Of a stretch of DNA of 64,000 nucleotides, positions 36,291-47,039 are shown one piece after another. Origin of the DNA: Vitellaria paradoxa (lineage: Eukaryota; Streptophyta; Magnoliopsida; Ericales; Sapotaceae); contig CM034241.1 in NCBI GenBank assembly GCA_019916065.1, positions 12,313,223 to 12,377,222 of the forward strand, read 5' to 3'. The stretch's first letter is position 1. Every line of letters begins with the position of its first letter. The position numbers were made by a program, and so were the translations under genes. A model generated the notes under the pieces. That model saw nothing but the letters and a program-made list of their open reading frames with translations, did no database searches and was not told where the DNA came from.

Positions 36291-38775
36291 TATAATAACT
36301 CGGATTTCTGTATTTTGGTGAATTGGAGATTGTGGATGAGTTTAGTATATAGTGGGTTGTTAAATTTATTAATGAAAGATATTAGGAAATTAAATTGGTG
36401 ATTTTTTTAATAAATTTAGGATGTAATGGTGTGTTAATTTGATAGATGTAGGTCAATAAGAGGGTAGTTGGTTGAAGTTTTGAGGAAAAGAAACTTAATT
36501 CTCAGACTTAGCCATTTTTGGCACAAAAATGGAGCTGAGGGTCACCTATACTCCTTGTGGGGTGCCTATAACCGTTGTAGGGCACCTGTGATTCATGTGG
36601 AGTGCCTATGGTGCTCAATAAAATGTCAAACAGGGTTATTTTTTTCAATCATTCGTTTATCACTTTTAGTCTCGTCCGACCTAGGCTATGAGGAAAGAAG
36701 AGGGGCTAAGGCTCCTATAATATACTTGGGCACCAAGCAGAGTTTTTATTTATATATGTATATGAAAGAAGAGAGACATTTTGTTTATCAGAAGAGAAAA
36801 ACTGGGAGAGAGAGTTGGAACTAAAGGAAGAGCCAAAGAGATTGGTTTTGGTAAGTTACTCTAAACTTAACCAAACATAAATTAATCTTGCAAAGATGCA
36901 ATTAGGCACTCAATGAACATTTCTATGTAGTTTGTTTGTTGTTTAGATCAAAGGATAAGGAGATTGAGCAACTCAAAGTTAGGAGCCAAAATTGGGAGTT
37001 CACCATCTTCTTGCTCCACCTTTGTTCAAGTTTGAGGTAAGAATTCAAGGCTTCTTATTAACATATATAACATGTAGAGAAGATTAGAATAATATTGGTA
37101 TAACTATCTTGAGTTTGGGATAAAATCTATGGGAGATAATGGAAGATATATATATACACGTATGTATATGCCAAAAATGAAGAAAATGGAATTTAATCCA
37201 TATATAGAGCCATAATTTATGAAAACTCAAATTGATTGTTCCATTTGATGCCTATAAGTCTTCTAGCAAAGTTTGAAATAAGAAATTTCGAGAATTTTGT
37301 TCATAAGTAAGCCAATTTGAGGTCCCGTGAGGATGAATGTGAACAAACAGAAAACAGAATATCAAGTTGTAACCTGTCCCAGATCGGTGGGCACACATGA
37401 AATTTATCAGTCGGGTGCCCAACATCTTGGGCACACATGGGGAAGCTCAGTTGGGCGCCCACTGCCCTTATGCATATTTTGAACTTAATTCTATTTGTTC
37501 ATTTCACCTTAGATATATAAAGGTTTTACTCCTTATATTTCACAAGGCATTCTAATTTATCTAGTATGTTAGTTTTATGATCTTAAGGAGGTATTTAATG
37601 ACTTAAAATGAGATAAGTTGTTAATAAGTTGTAAATTAAAAAATAGGATAGGCTTGTGATGATAGAACTTTTGTTGACAAGTGATGGTAAGGGAATAAAT
37701 CTTGATTAAGGGTAGTGGAAATGAGAAGGAAATAATAATTATTGTCATTGATTAGAATATTGATTGGCGTAACTTGAAAGTTGTAAGATGATGAAAATGT
37801 GACAATAATAAAGAGAACTATAAATGTGGTAAAATGACAATGAGATTGATATTATGGCACAGGGTTGGTGGCTATAAGAAAATAGGAAGGGTACAGAGAT
37901 TACCTAGGGTTGAAAGACTTGAAATCTACGTAGAGATTGGTGTTTATACTAGTAAATTAGTAGCCTACAACATGATGTGTTCTAAGGCTAATCGTGGCCT
38001 TTAACAATGACGTAAACTAATGAAACTAAGGCTAATCGTGGTCTTTAACGATGACATAAACTAAGGAAATTAATGCTAATCATGGCCTTTAACAATGATA
38101 TAAATTAAGGCTAATTGTGGCCTTTAACAATGACGTTAATTATGCCCCACCTCGTAAATAGAATGAGACTGGGAAATGAAATAAGTTGAATTATGAAAAG
38201 AATGACTAAGCATATGATAATTGAATTATGGGAGGGAATTAATGATAGTGATCATGGCATGTAACAACGTAAGGTTTATTTGGATGATGGAATTATGATG
38301 CTTATATAAATGAGAACTTAGTTTTTGTTATATAGTCTTGCATGATTATGTTGAGTTATATTGAAATATAAATATTAGTATTGTTTTACATATTATATAT
38401 GCTTTTATGATACTTCATGAGCACACGTGGATTAGTGCTCACGTCTCTACAGATGTTATTGCAAAAGCAAATTCTAAGAACTAGGTAGGCATTAGTGGGA
38501 TTAGAAGTGCAGGAGCTTATGCAAATATTAGATTTTTTATTTATTTAAGTTAAAATTTTTATTTGAGACTGTAATATTATTTTAATTTAAAGATTTATTC
38601 AATTGGGTTGTAAAGGTCAGAAGGCCTATTTTATGTATTGTTGTTATTATGGGATAAGTTAGAGCAGGATGGTCTGGCAATAGCCGAGACTTAATTTATA
38701 TTATGTTATGCATTTATCTTTTAAGGATGCCGTTCCAGGTTGGTCTTATTACTCTAATCAGGGGTTAGTTACTTA

Positions 38776-39910
38776 GGGGTCGTTTGATAATGCCGTCGTT
38801 TTTCTATTTACGTTTATATATTTATATTTTCTAATTTTTATTTTTTGTTGTTTTTTTAAATGAGAACTAAAACTACATTTATAAATATAATTTTGTTTAC
38901 AATTACTAATTTTTTATTTTCATAAAATATTTAATTTTATTATTTTTTAAAAAATCAATTTAATTTAATAAATATATTTTATATTAATTTAATTTAATTA
39001 TATTATTTATTGAAAACAATTAAAGAAAATATAAATATTGTATCATTTAATCCTGTAAATATAAAATCTATTAATTATAATTTAATTATATTATTTACTA
39101 AAAATAATTGAATACAATATATTTCATAATAACTTAAATAATTTAATTATGATAGTTATTATAAATAATTTAATAATATATAATCCATATTAAATAAATT
39201 AATTTATCTGATATCTATCTAAAATAATTTAATAAAATATATTTATATTGATTAAATTATTTATTAAATTAAATTAACATATTTTATTTTATTATTTATT
39301 AAAAATAATTTAATAATATATATTTCTTATCAATTAAATTAACTAATTTAATTATTTATTTATTAGAAATAAATTAATAATAGATATTGCATATTAATTT
39401 AATTAATTTTATTTATTTATATTATTTATTAAATATAATTTTAGTTTAATAAAATATTTGACTAAAATAATTTATTTTAATATAATATAACAAAAATGGA
39501 TAAATCGATAAAGTAACCACCGCTGGCTTAGTTCAGTGGAGCAAGGGCGAGCTCAAGGCTTGGGTGATCTACCCAGGTCGCGAGTTCGAATCCCTTTCTT
39601 TGACAAAGCAGATAATTAAATGAGGGACCGTGATGGGGGAACGCACCAATCCCTCCGAGAGTTTGTAACTCGGTGGGTTCGTAGGGCCCAACAGGTGATT
39701 TCTCCCATTACCCCAAAAAAATGGATAAAGTATTATAATTGACAAAATATTTGCAATAGAGAAAAAAAAGTGAAATCAAATTTTTTCTATTTAAGTTTTT
39801 ATTTTTTGGAAAATAAAAAACGTAAACAGATTTAACAAATATATTTATATTGCAAGTTTACAAAATTTTGAAAACATAAACAAAAAACAAAAACGTTACC
39901 AAACGAGGCC
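38776..39910. mobile_element. PIF/Harbinger (Tourist)-like MITE
   Basis: The left end ggggtcgtttgataatg and the right end cgttaccaaacgaggcc are imperfect inverted repeats that continue for several tens of bases (tttttctatttacg and its complement). Flanking tta (38773-38775 and 39911-39913) fits the 3-bp TWA duplication of Harbinger-type elements. The left LTR of Element D has the empty site (ttactaagtgcat, about 31347). The interior is extremely AT-rich and non-coding, apart from a SINE. Assignment to the superfamily is inferred from the ends and TSD only. Confidence 0.7.
39505..39716 (+). mobile_element. tRNA-derived SINE nested in the MITE
   Basis: Box A tggcttagttcagtgg (39524) and box B gagttcgaatccc (39581) have the spacing of an internal Pol III promoter. 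An unrelated body follows, ending ttaccccaaaa. A 13-bp duplication aaaaatggataaa flanks it (39492-39504 and 39717-39729). The GC content is far above that of the surrounding MITE. It is non-autonomous and depends on a LINE reverse transcriptase. Confidence 0.85.
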
Positions 39911-39995
39911 TTAGTGCATAATATGTATGTTATTCATTTACCTGTATGTTATTCATTTACCTCTTAGGTCACGAGATTTGAAACGTGACAGTCGC

Positions 39996-41718
39996 TGTGC
40001 CACATAAAACATAACTCGCGTCATGGACGTGACACGTAATACTTAATTATAATTATTTTGAGGAATTTTATTAAAGTTGTAAAATTTTATTTATTATATA
40101 AGTCTTCTGATAAAGTAGGAAAAGGGCTTTTCCATATTCTAATTAATCAAAAATTTTTTATAAATTTTATATATTAATTAAATTCTACAATAATCAAAAA
40201 AAATTATTTTTTTTATATTAATTAAATTTCACATTGCTTATTATATTAATTTATAAACTAAATTGTACAAACTTTTATCTTAATATGTATTTAATTTTTA
40301 AATCATATTATTTTATAAATTACAATGATATCAAATTATTAATTTTATGATAAATAACAATCAAATTATTTTAATCTATTATTATAGAATTTTTTCTGCA
40401 TATATGCCTCTTATATTTTTTATTTTAATAATAATTAAATTTTATTCTATTATATAAGTTTTAAATACTACTTATCTATTAATATTATAATTATCTAAAT
40501 AAACTATGCTTATCACTTAATATTTAAATTCTAAATATTACCATTATCTAAATTGAATTCTACTTTGTCACTTAATATTATAATATCACTTAAACTTTAA
40601 TTCAACAAAATTAAAAATGTTAAATGTTAATTATGTTAGCGAAAGTCATTCATAGTCATTGAAAATATTGATGAGTTAAACTGAAGGGGAGTAGGGTTAT
40701 ATGTAACTACCACTTATCACAATTTTATTAAAACTTAAATTATTATATATATCACTCGATACTATCATTTTTATTTATCCTGCACTTCTATTTATTATAA
40801 AACTTCCAACTATTTATATGTTTTCTATATTTTAATAAATTATTAATCTAAAAAATAATAAAATCAGATTTATCATATAACTTTCTACTATTTATCTGCT
40901 TTCCATAATTTAATAAATTATTATTTAAAAGATAATAATATCATATCATATCTTATTAAATAAATCCTTATAAGACTTTAAACCCATACCCAACTCATAT
41001 ATTATCTTTATTTTTTAATTTTTTTAACATATGAGAGATCATAAAATTTAAAGCTCTTAAATTCCTTAAAGATATTATAAAATTAGGAAATATATAATTA
41101 TTTAATAAAAAATTTATCATTTATTCTAATTGCAATTTAAAATAATTTTTATCATAATTTTTTTAGTATTTCCTATGATTTGCATAATATATCAATAGTT
41201 ATTTTATTATTTTTTAAAAAATATTTACTTAATAATAGCATTATCAAATAAAATCTTATCTCATTCTACTTTGATAATTAAGATAAAATAACAATAAAAA
41301 TAATAAATTATTCTTTATATTTTTAATATTTCATGCTTCTATTTAAATTACATATTAATGATTATCCTAATTTACCTTGATTATTATCTTAATTTAAAAA
41401 ATTAAGTATCCCAATGTTTAGGTTTTCTATATAAATAACAAAAATAATTATTCATTGTTTTAATTTATAATTATCTAATACAATAGACTCCTAAATATTT
41501 ATTTTGTTATTTGTCACTTGATTAGGATATATACACTTGAATTCTTCTAGCATATTTATTGAAAGATTATGTGTTTTATCCTTTTAATCTGATTGTGAAA
41601 TTATTTCATTCAAATATACAAAAAGTTATTATTTACTTCAACTTAAACATATTCTATTTTTATATTTTAAAAATATATAATATAAAAATTTTGTGCATTG
41701 CACGGGATTAATTATTAG
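39996..41718 (+). repeat. Right Helitron body, non-coding
   Basis: Very AT-rich DNA after Element D. It contains gtgacacgtaatacttaatta, similar to 18903-18935, and a diverged copy of the cttat..attttatt repeat (40705-40800). It ends in the hairpin plus ttag terminus at 41693-41718. No ORF is of interest. Confidence 0.5.
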
Positions 41719-42144
41719 TTTATGATATAACTAAGCTCTACAATGTCAAAAAATTAAGCATATATAATATGTATTACTAATTATTATAAATTTTAATTTT
41801 AATTAATAATGAAATTTAAGTTTTTAATAAATCATTAAAAGTGAAGTATATAATGAGAAATTAGTAATATATGTTCATTGAATATAGATACTCGCGAATA
41901 ATATGTGCTAATAAAAAAAGATGACAACTTAGCAACAACAAATTACCAAAAAAAAAAAGTGTCAATAATAACGAAAGTGGATGAAAGTTTTGAATATGTG
42001 AATAAAAAAAATTTATTTATTTGTTTATAATTATTATTATTAAACTATATTAAGTCAAGTCAATAACTTACCATTTAATATAAACTGATATTTAACATTC
42101 AAACATTACAAAAATAAAAAAATCTTTTAATTTGTCAATAAAAC
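41719..42144. other. No gene recognised
   Basis: AT-rich sequence between the Helitron-like end and the reverse solo LTR. It holds the target duplication aaaac (42140-42144) of the solo LTR and nothing else recognisable. Confidence 0.5.
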
Positions 42145-43056
42145 TGGCATGCCCCGGGTTTCACAACCCGAGTACGCAAACAAATAATACACGTTATGCC
42201 ATTCAATAATTTTTCCTGTCTCACATCAGAGCCATACACACACACTATGGTGTAATGTAAAGAAAAATAAATAAAATTCATACTTTAAAGTTAAATAAAT
42301 GCCTTCGTCAAAACCAACTATGTAATAACCTGAAAATTTTTTTTTCTTAATTAAATTGCTTAAGTGTGGTGGTGATACTTGTTATAGTAAAAATCTAGAA
42401 AATTGAGGATTTGAAAATTTTTGGAATTGGTTGGAAAAATTTTCGGATTTAATTTCACCCTATGTGGGAGTTTAATGTAGAATTTCTAAATTTTTTATCC
42501 AAACACTTCTTAGCCCAATTACTTATTTGGTTCAAACCAAGCCCATTAACCCATGGGTCAACCTTTTTTTTTTACTCACCTCAACTCACTTCAACTCACT
42601 TTATCACTCAATGAGTTGACTCATGAATAGTTGCTCTAAATTATTTCCCGACAACTTCATTTTCCATCTTCCATACACTCTCACCATCTTTCAAAATTAT
42701 TTGACTAATTAGACAAAGAGAAGACCCTACATTGATGACCTTAAAGCATCTTTTTCAAATTATTTATCAAACAAGATTTAAAGCATTTTGTTTGAAAGCT
42801 AGCATGATTTAAAGCATTTTGTTAATTTGTCAAAAAGCTAGCATGATTGTTTAATTTGTCAAAAAGTTAGCATGATTCCCAGATCATGCCACCCATCTTC
42901 ACCCATCCTCCAACACCTATCTTAAATTATGTGGCTAGATAGTCAAAAAGGCTAAGCTAGATTATTTGTATTATACTACCTAATGCATAATGCTACTTTA
43001 GTGGTTTTCAAGTCTAAGTAAGCTTGTTTTTCTCTACCGAGACTTTCTCTACACTC

Positions 43057-43068
43057 CCTATAAATTGT
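43057..43068 (+). promoter_or_regulatory. Probable TATA box of Element C LTR
   Basis: ccctataaattg is followed by a purine-rich stretch (tcaaagagaagaaaataagagag), resembling a plant Pol II core promoter and 5' leader. The same sequence is at 51437 in the other LTR. Confidence 0.5.
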
Positions 43069-44282
43069 GTGTCTTCAAAGAGAAGAAAATAAGAGAGAAA
43101 AAATAATAAATTACTAATTAGTGAGGCTGAAGATTTGGTGTTGCTTGGAGGAAGAAGAAAGGTTTGGAATTTTCCAATTTGGGTGGTGTTCAAAGCTAAC
43201 TCATTTTTCTTTCTCAGACTTGGTCATTAATATCTTCATTGAGGTAGGATGATGAACCTCCTAAAATATATTTGATGCATTTTCTGGTTTGAAGTATGAA
43301 ACTCGATTGTGATAAAAATAAATACCCGTATATTGGGGGTAGGGAAGCCAAAATTTTGACTGATGTAACTCAGTATGCTGACAGCTCTCTATTTGTAACT
43401 TCTTATGTGCTTCTGACCCCTAAAACGGTGGAATTAGGCTTCGGCTAAAACATAAAAGTTGTAGCCCTTTCAGTTTTCTTTTCAACCCAAAAAGAATTGC
43501 ATCAATCCGATTTGTGAGTCAAAAGTTATGCCCAAAATACTGAGCACGTGTAAAACTGTATTTTCTAAACAAACTGAATTCAAAGCTGTTTTTGTACCTT
43601 TATACCTTAGAATTTTAAAAAGTGTAAAACATGAAAGTTGTAGGTCTTGAACTCTAGTTTCTATAGATATAAAGTTTATAGATATTGGAGTCCTGCTCTA
43701 TTTTATATGAATTTTCTTTCAAGCTGCTATTCTGCTTAGCTTTAATTGATGCTTGTTTGGATTTGTTTAGAATATTATGTTTAAAGATTTATTTAAATTT
43801 CCAATTTCCTTCTGTTAGTTATTGTCATGTTAATAATTTCTATTGATATGAAATTATTTTAAACTAGATATTATGTATTATTTGACACTGTAATATTGAT
43901 GATAATTGACTTAGATAATCAGTTTCATCATGGATAGTTGGATGACTTATTCAAGCTAAAATGCTAGTATTTGATAAAATGCCCAAAAGAAACAATGGAC
44001 TTATTTTTTTCTCATTTGGTCTTTCTTAAATGAATTTGATTTATTTTTAGGCATTGTTTTGTTAACCTAACAAGTTATATAACTATATTTTTATGATTAA
44101 GTGAATTTAATGAAACTTAGTCAATACCTTCCTAAACATTGGAATAATTCTATGGACATTTGTGGATATATTGAAGCCGATAAAACTTATAAATTTTTCT
44201 AACATTAAATATAAGTTCAAAGAGCTATTTATTTTCTTTATATTCCATAAAATAATAAAATAAAAGGTAAAAGAAGCAAAAA

Positions 44283-44366
44283 CCGAGATTTGCAGCCAAT
44301 GAGGTTCGAACTTGCGACTTTAAATCGCAATTAGGGTCGCCCACCCACTAAGCTACCAACCTCGGC
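44283..44366 (-). other. tRNA-like sequence 1 in the 5' LTR of Element C (antisense)
   Basis: On the minus strand the first and last 7 bases pair fully with one G-U (CCGAGGT with ATCTCGG). A box A (tagcttagtgggtggg) and a perfect box B (gttcgaacc) are present. A 6-bp hairpin TTGCGA/TCGCAA encloses a 7-base loop TTTAAAG in the anticodon position. The T-arm is misplaced by about 10 bases, so it is not a normal tRNA. The second LTR holds the same block at 52662-52745. It may be a captured tRNA or SINE head. Confidence 0.55.
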
Positions 44367-45113
44367 CTAATTAATATACCATTAGAAATAATTTTATTCT
44401 TATCAAATTTGGTACGGTAAACTTGTCAAAATAATTAACTAAAATACTAATTCGTATTCTAATTTTTTTTTCTTGCTACTTGTTAATTTACATATAATAC
44501 CTACCTTTGTGATAATGATATTGATGACTATGTTAAATCTTTGATTTATTGAGAATTACTATTAAATTATGGATTTGGATAAAGTGCTTAAAAAAATATA
44601 CTGCTTGTGACTGAATAATCCCACTTTTGATTGATCACCCGGGAACATTTCCGGTTGCTATTAAAAATGTCTGATTTTCATACAAGGTACCCTTAGAATG
44701 TAAAAGGGTGAGAAGAAATTAAGGCACTCGGTGCTAAAGTTATTTTTGGCAATGGGGTGATAGGTGGGTAGAAATGGCCTTTTAGATGGAGATGGGAACA
44801 TATGCATTTTAATTGGGAGATGCTCCCTTTTGACCTGGCCAGTCAGGTAGCCGGTCGCAACGGCTAGGTTTTTGGTAGGTGACACCGTCGGTATGCATTG
44901 GATGCTAAGCCCGTAATGTCATTAGTTCCCAAGGCTGGGGGTAAAGGAGGATAGGAGTATGATTATCTTAGGATGATTTAGATTAAACTCATTTACAAAG
45001 TTTTACTGTGACTAGCAACCTCTCTTGTTATGTATGAATGATGTGTTGGAATTATTTAATTATATTTAATTCCTCTCGATGAATATTTTATAAATATATA
45101 TATATATATATAT

Positions 45114-45191
45114 GAAATCTGTATCGCTACGGGGTTTGATCCCGAGACCTTGAAGATCTAAATCTGAGATCCCTACCACTACACAGACTTC
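45114..45191 (-). other. tRNA-like sequence 2 in the 5' LTR of Element C (antisense)
   Basis: The minus-strand ends GAAGTCTGT and ACAGATTTC pair as an extended acceptor stem. A box A-like region (agtggtaggg) and a box B-like gggatcaaacccc lie between, with a 5-bp GATCT/AGATC hairpin in the anticodon position. This copy lacks 3 bases (gcg) found in the other LTR (53494-53574). The T-loop starts with A rather than T, so a functional tRNA is unlikely; a Pol III promoter is conceivable. Confidence 0.5.
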
Positions 45192-45934
45192 ATTGTGGTA
45201 CACACATCAATATTTAACTATTTTTACATGTAAGTAAAATAGTAGTTACGGTGACGGTTTCATCGAACTGTTGAAAGTATAATTTACATTATTCAGTTGA
45301 GATCTATTGAATTAATTGTTGCATAAATAGTATGCCACCTAAACACATTCACTTGATACAGTTTAGTATTACAACCACTGTATATAGGCACCTAGGAGAT
45401 TCTGATTACTGGGCTTTAGTAGCTCACCCCTTGTGGGAATATTTTTTCAGGATATTAAGCACAGGGATACAGAAGATGAGCTGGAAAGAGATTAATTTCT
45501 CTTAAATATTCCATCAGAATAGTTATCTATTTTTTTTTCTTTCCTGCGTAGAGCTGGAGGACTTTATTTTTGGTTTGTAACAATTGTTGGAGGATTGTAA
45601 TTATTAAGCATAGACCTAATTTGCTTTTATTTGGTATGTAATGTTAATGGCGTGGTTGGGACACTTAGATGGCTCTATAATATTTTTCTCTATCTTTATG
45701 TTGTGCCCTGTAGTTGAAATCCCATCAAATGGTTCCAGTCAAATGACTTATAAATATTGTTTGGGATAAACAAGGGAATTTGAATATCTTAAATTTTTCT
45801 TGCGGGTCAACCCCAATTTGGAGAAAAATTCTGGGGTGTGACAGCGTGTTATTATCATCTTATTTTTATACCTAACAAATAAATCCCAAATCAACCCTAG
45901 GCATTTGGTTATGCAAATCCGGGGCGTGACAGCT

Positions 45935-45955
45935 TGGTATCAGAGCCATAGGTTT
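45935..45955 (+). promoter_or_regulatory. Primer-binding site of Element C
   Basis: TGGTATCAGAGCCATAGGTT starts 3 bases after the LTR end and matches the complement of initiator tRNA-Met for the first 13 bases, then with gaps. Confidence 0.88.
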
Positions 45956-46049
45956 ACGATTTACTTAAGGGTAGTGGGGATTGGGTATTTTTATACTTAT
46001 TGCGTGTATTTGTGTGTAAGTACCAACTAACCCGTCAATCTTATATAGA

Positions 46050-47039
46050 ATGGAAAACACCGGAAGAGGCCGTGGACGACCCCGAAACAATAGCCGAAAT
46101 GGGGCGCAATCACAACCAACAAATGCACAATCTGCAACCACCACCAACGTTACCAACGAGATGGCCCAAGCTATCCGGGACATGGCGACAGTTATGGCCC
46201 AATTCATACAGATGAATCCACGAGCACCGACGGTAATGCCGGCAGCGGCTGTAGCGGGAGTAGCACCAGAGATACCACCGATAAGAAGGCATGATGATGA
46301 CCTGCGAAACTTCTTACGGTATGACCAACCATAATTCCATGGCGAACCTGAACCAGTAGCAGCTGAGAACTGGTTCAAAGAAGTCTCTCGTATTTTAGAG
46401 ACTATGGGAATAACCTGTCATGCTACTAAGATAACCCTGGCAACGTTCCGGCTACGGGGTGATGCATATGAATGGTGGACTTTCGTTAAGGGAAGTCACA
46501 ACCCTGCAACCATGACCTGGGAAAGATTTGAAGAATTGTTCATGGATCATTTCTTTCTACAAACTTTCAAGGATGCTAAGACACGGGAGTTTTTATCCTT
46601 GAAGCAGCGTGGCATAACCGTTATGCAATACAAAGCAATGTTCGCTAGTCTGTCCAAGTATGCCCAAATTTTGAATTAAACTGACAAAGCAAAGGCCGAT
46701 CAGTTTACATGGGGCTTGCGGACTGACATTCGAGGGAGAATCATTGGTATGATGCACAATTCTTATGCTGCAGCTGTGAGGGCAGCCATTGCTGTGGAAA
46801 TGGAAATGCAAGACACAGCCAAGCTCAAGGGATCAACGTTCAACGGTTCAATCATGAGGTAAAATAAAAATGCTGGACAAAAATGAGGTTGATTCTTTGA
46901 AAATAACAAACAGTATGGTGGTCAACCGCAAAAGAAAAATGGAGGAGGGAGTCAACCTCGACATCAGCAAAATGATCCAAATGCCTGTTACCAGTGTGGG
47001 TAACTTGGGCATTTTAAAAGGGATTGTCCTCAAAGGGCA
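46050..47039 (+). pseudogene. Element C gag, interrupted by stops
   Basis: The likely start is ATG 46050, giving a Gly/Arg/Asn-rich N-terminus (MENTGRGRGRPRNNSRNG). A capsid domain follows with ATFRLRGDAYEWWTF (about 46440) and FLQTFKDAKTREFLSLKQ (about 46555). A zinc knuckle C-x2-C-x4-H-x4-C at about 46983-47024 is broken by TAA just after its second Cys. Stops are at 46332, 46677, 46860, 46884, 46890 and about 46999, all in the same frame as the downstream pol. The protein would form the capsid; six stops prevent it. Confidence 0.9.

Larger units (their letters stand above)
20040..39990 (+). mobile_element. Element D: very old Ty3/gypsy element with both LTRs interrupted
   Basis: The left LTR is in two parts, 20040-20992 and 29766-31407, split by Element B. 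The right LTR is 36291-38775 plus 39911-39990, split by a MITE. After removing the insertions both are about 2.57 kb and align along their length. LTR ends are TGTAATGACCC...CATGACA, with a tRNA-Met primer site at 31411 and a purine tract before 36291. Flanks tttgc (20035-20039) and gtcgc (39991-39995) agree at only 3 of 5 bases, consistent with age. The internal 4.9 kb has almost no open frame left. Confidence 0.85.
36291..39990 (+). repeat. Element D 3' LTR, interrupted by a MITE
   Basis: Starts tataataactcggatttctg (TG mutated to TA) and ends aaacgtgaca. Removing 38776-39913 leaves about 2.56 kb aligned with the left LTR. Since this copy has no Element B, it shows what the left LTR looked like before that insertion. 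ORFs at 36468-36824 and 37252-37434 are not genes. Confidence 0.88.
18544..41718 (+). mobile_element. Helitron-like element enlarged by nested insertions
   Basis: The 5' end TCTATACTAATATATTAAAA (18544) follows an A. The 3' end has a hairpin GTGC-ATT-GCAC (41693-41703), then gggattaattattag and a T at 41719. This fits 5'-TC, 3' hairpin + near-CTRR (here TTAG) and A^T insertion. Without the nested Element D (20040-39995) it is about 3.2 kb and non-coding. A unit starting tatatataaagtagagt recurs at 18808 and about 20010, and act(a/t)cca/cttat-type blocks recur at 18970, 19300 and 40705, so the body holds diverged direct repeats. The ends are recognised by pattern only. Confidence 0.55.
42321..45931 (+). 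repeat. Element C 5' LTR
   Basis: Begins tgtaataacctgaaaattt and ends ccggggcgtgaca. A TATA-like ccctataaattg lies at about 43057, followed by a GA-rich leader. Two antisense tRNA-like cassettes are embedded (44283-44366 and 45114-45191) and a (TA)n run is at 45094-45112. The minus-strand ORF 44661-44885 has a counterpart in the other LTR (53041-53265, 3 of 74 residues differ) but resembles no known protein. Confidence 0.95.

Noticed and set aside
44661..44885. Conserved 74-codon minus-strand ORF in both LTRs of Element C
   Set aside because: Conservation is explained by LTR identity; three residue changes in 74 match neutral LTR divergence, and no motif or start signal is visible.
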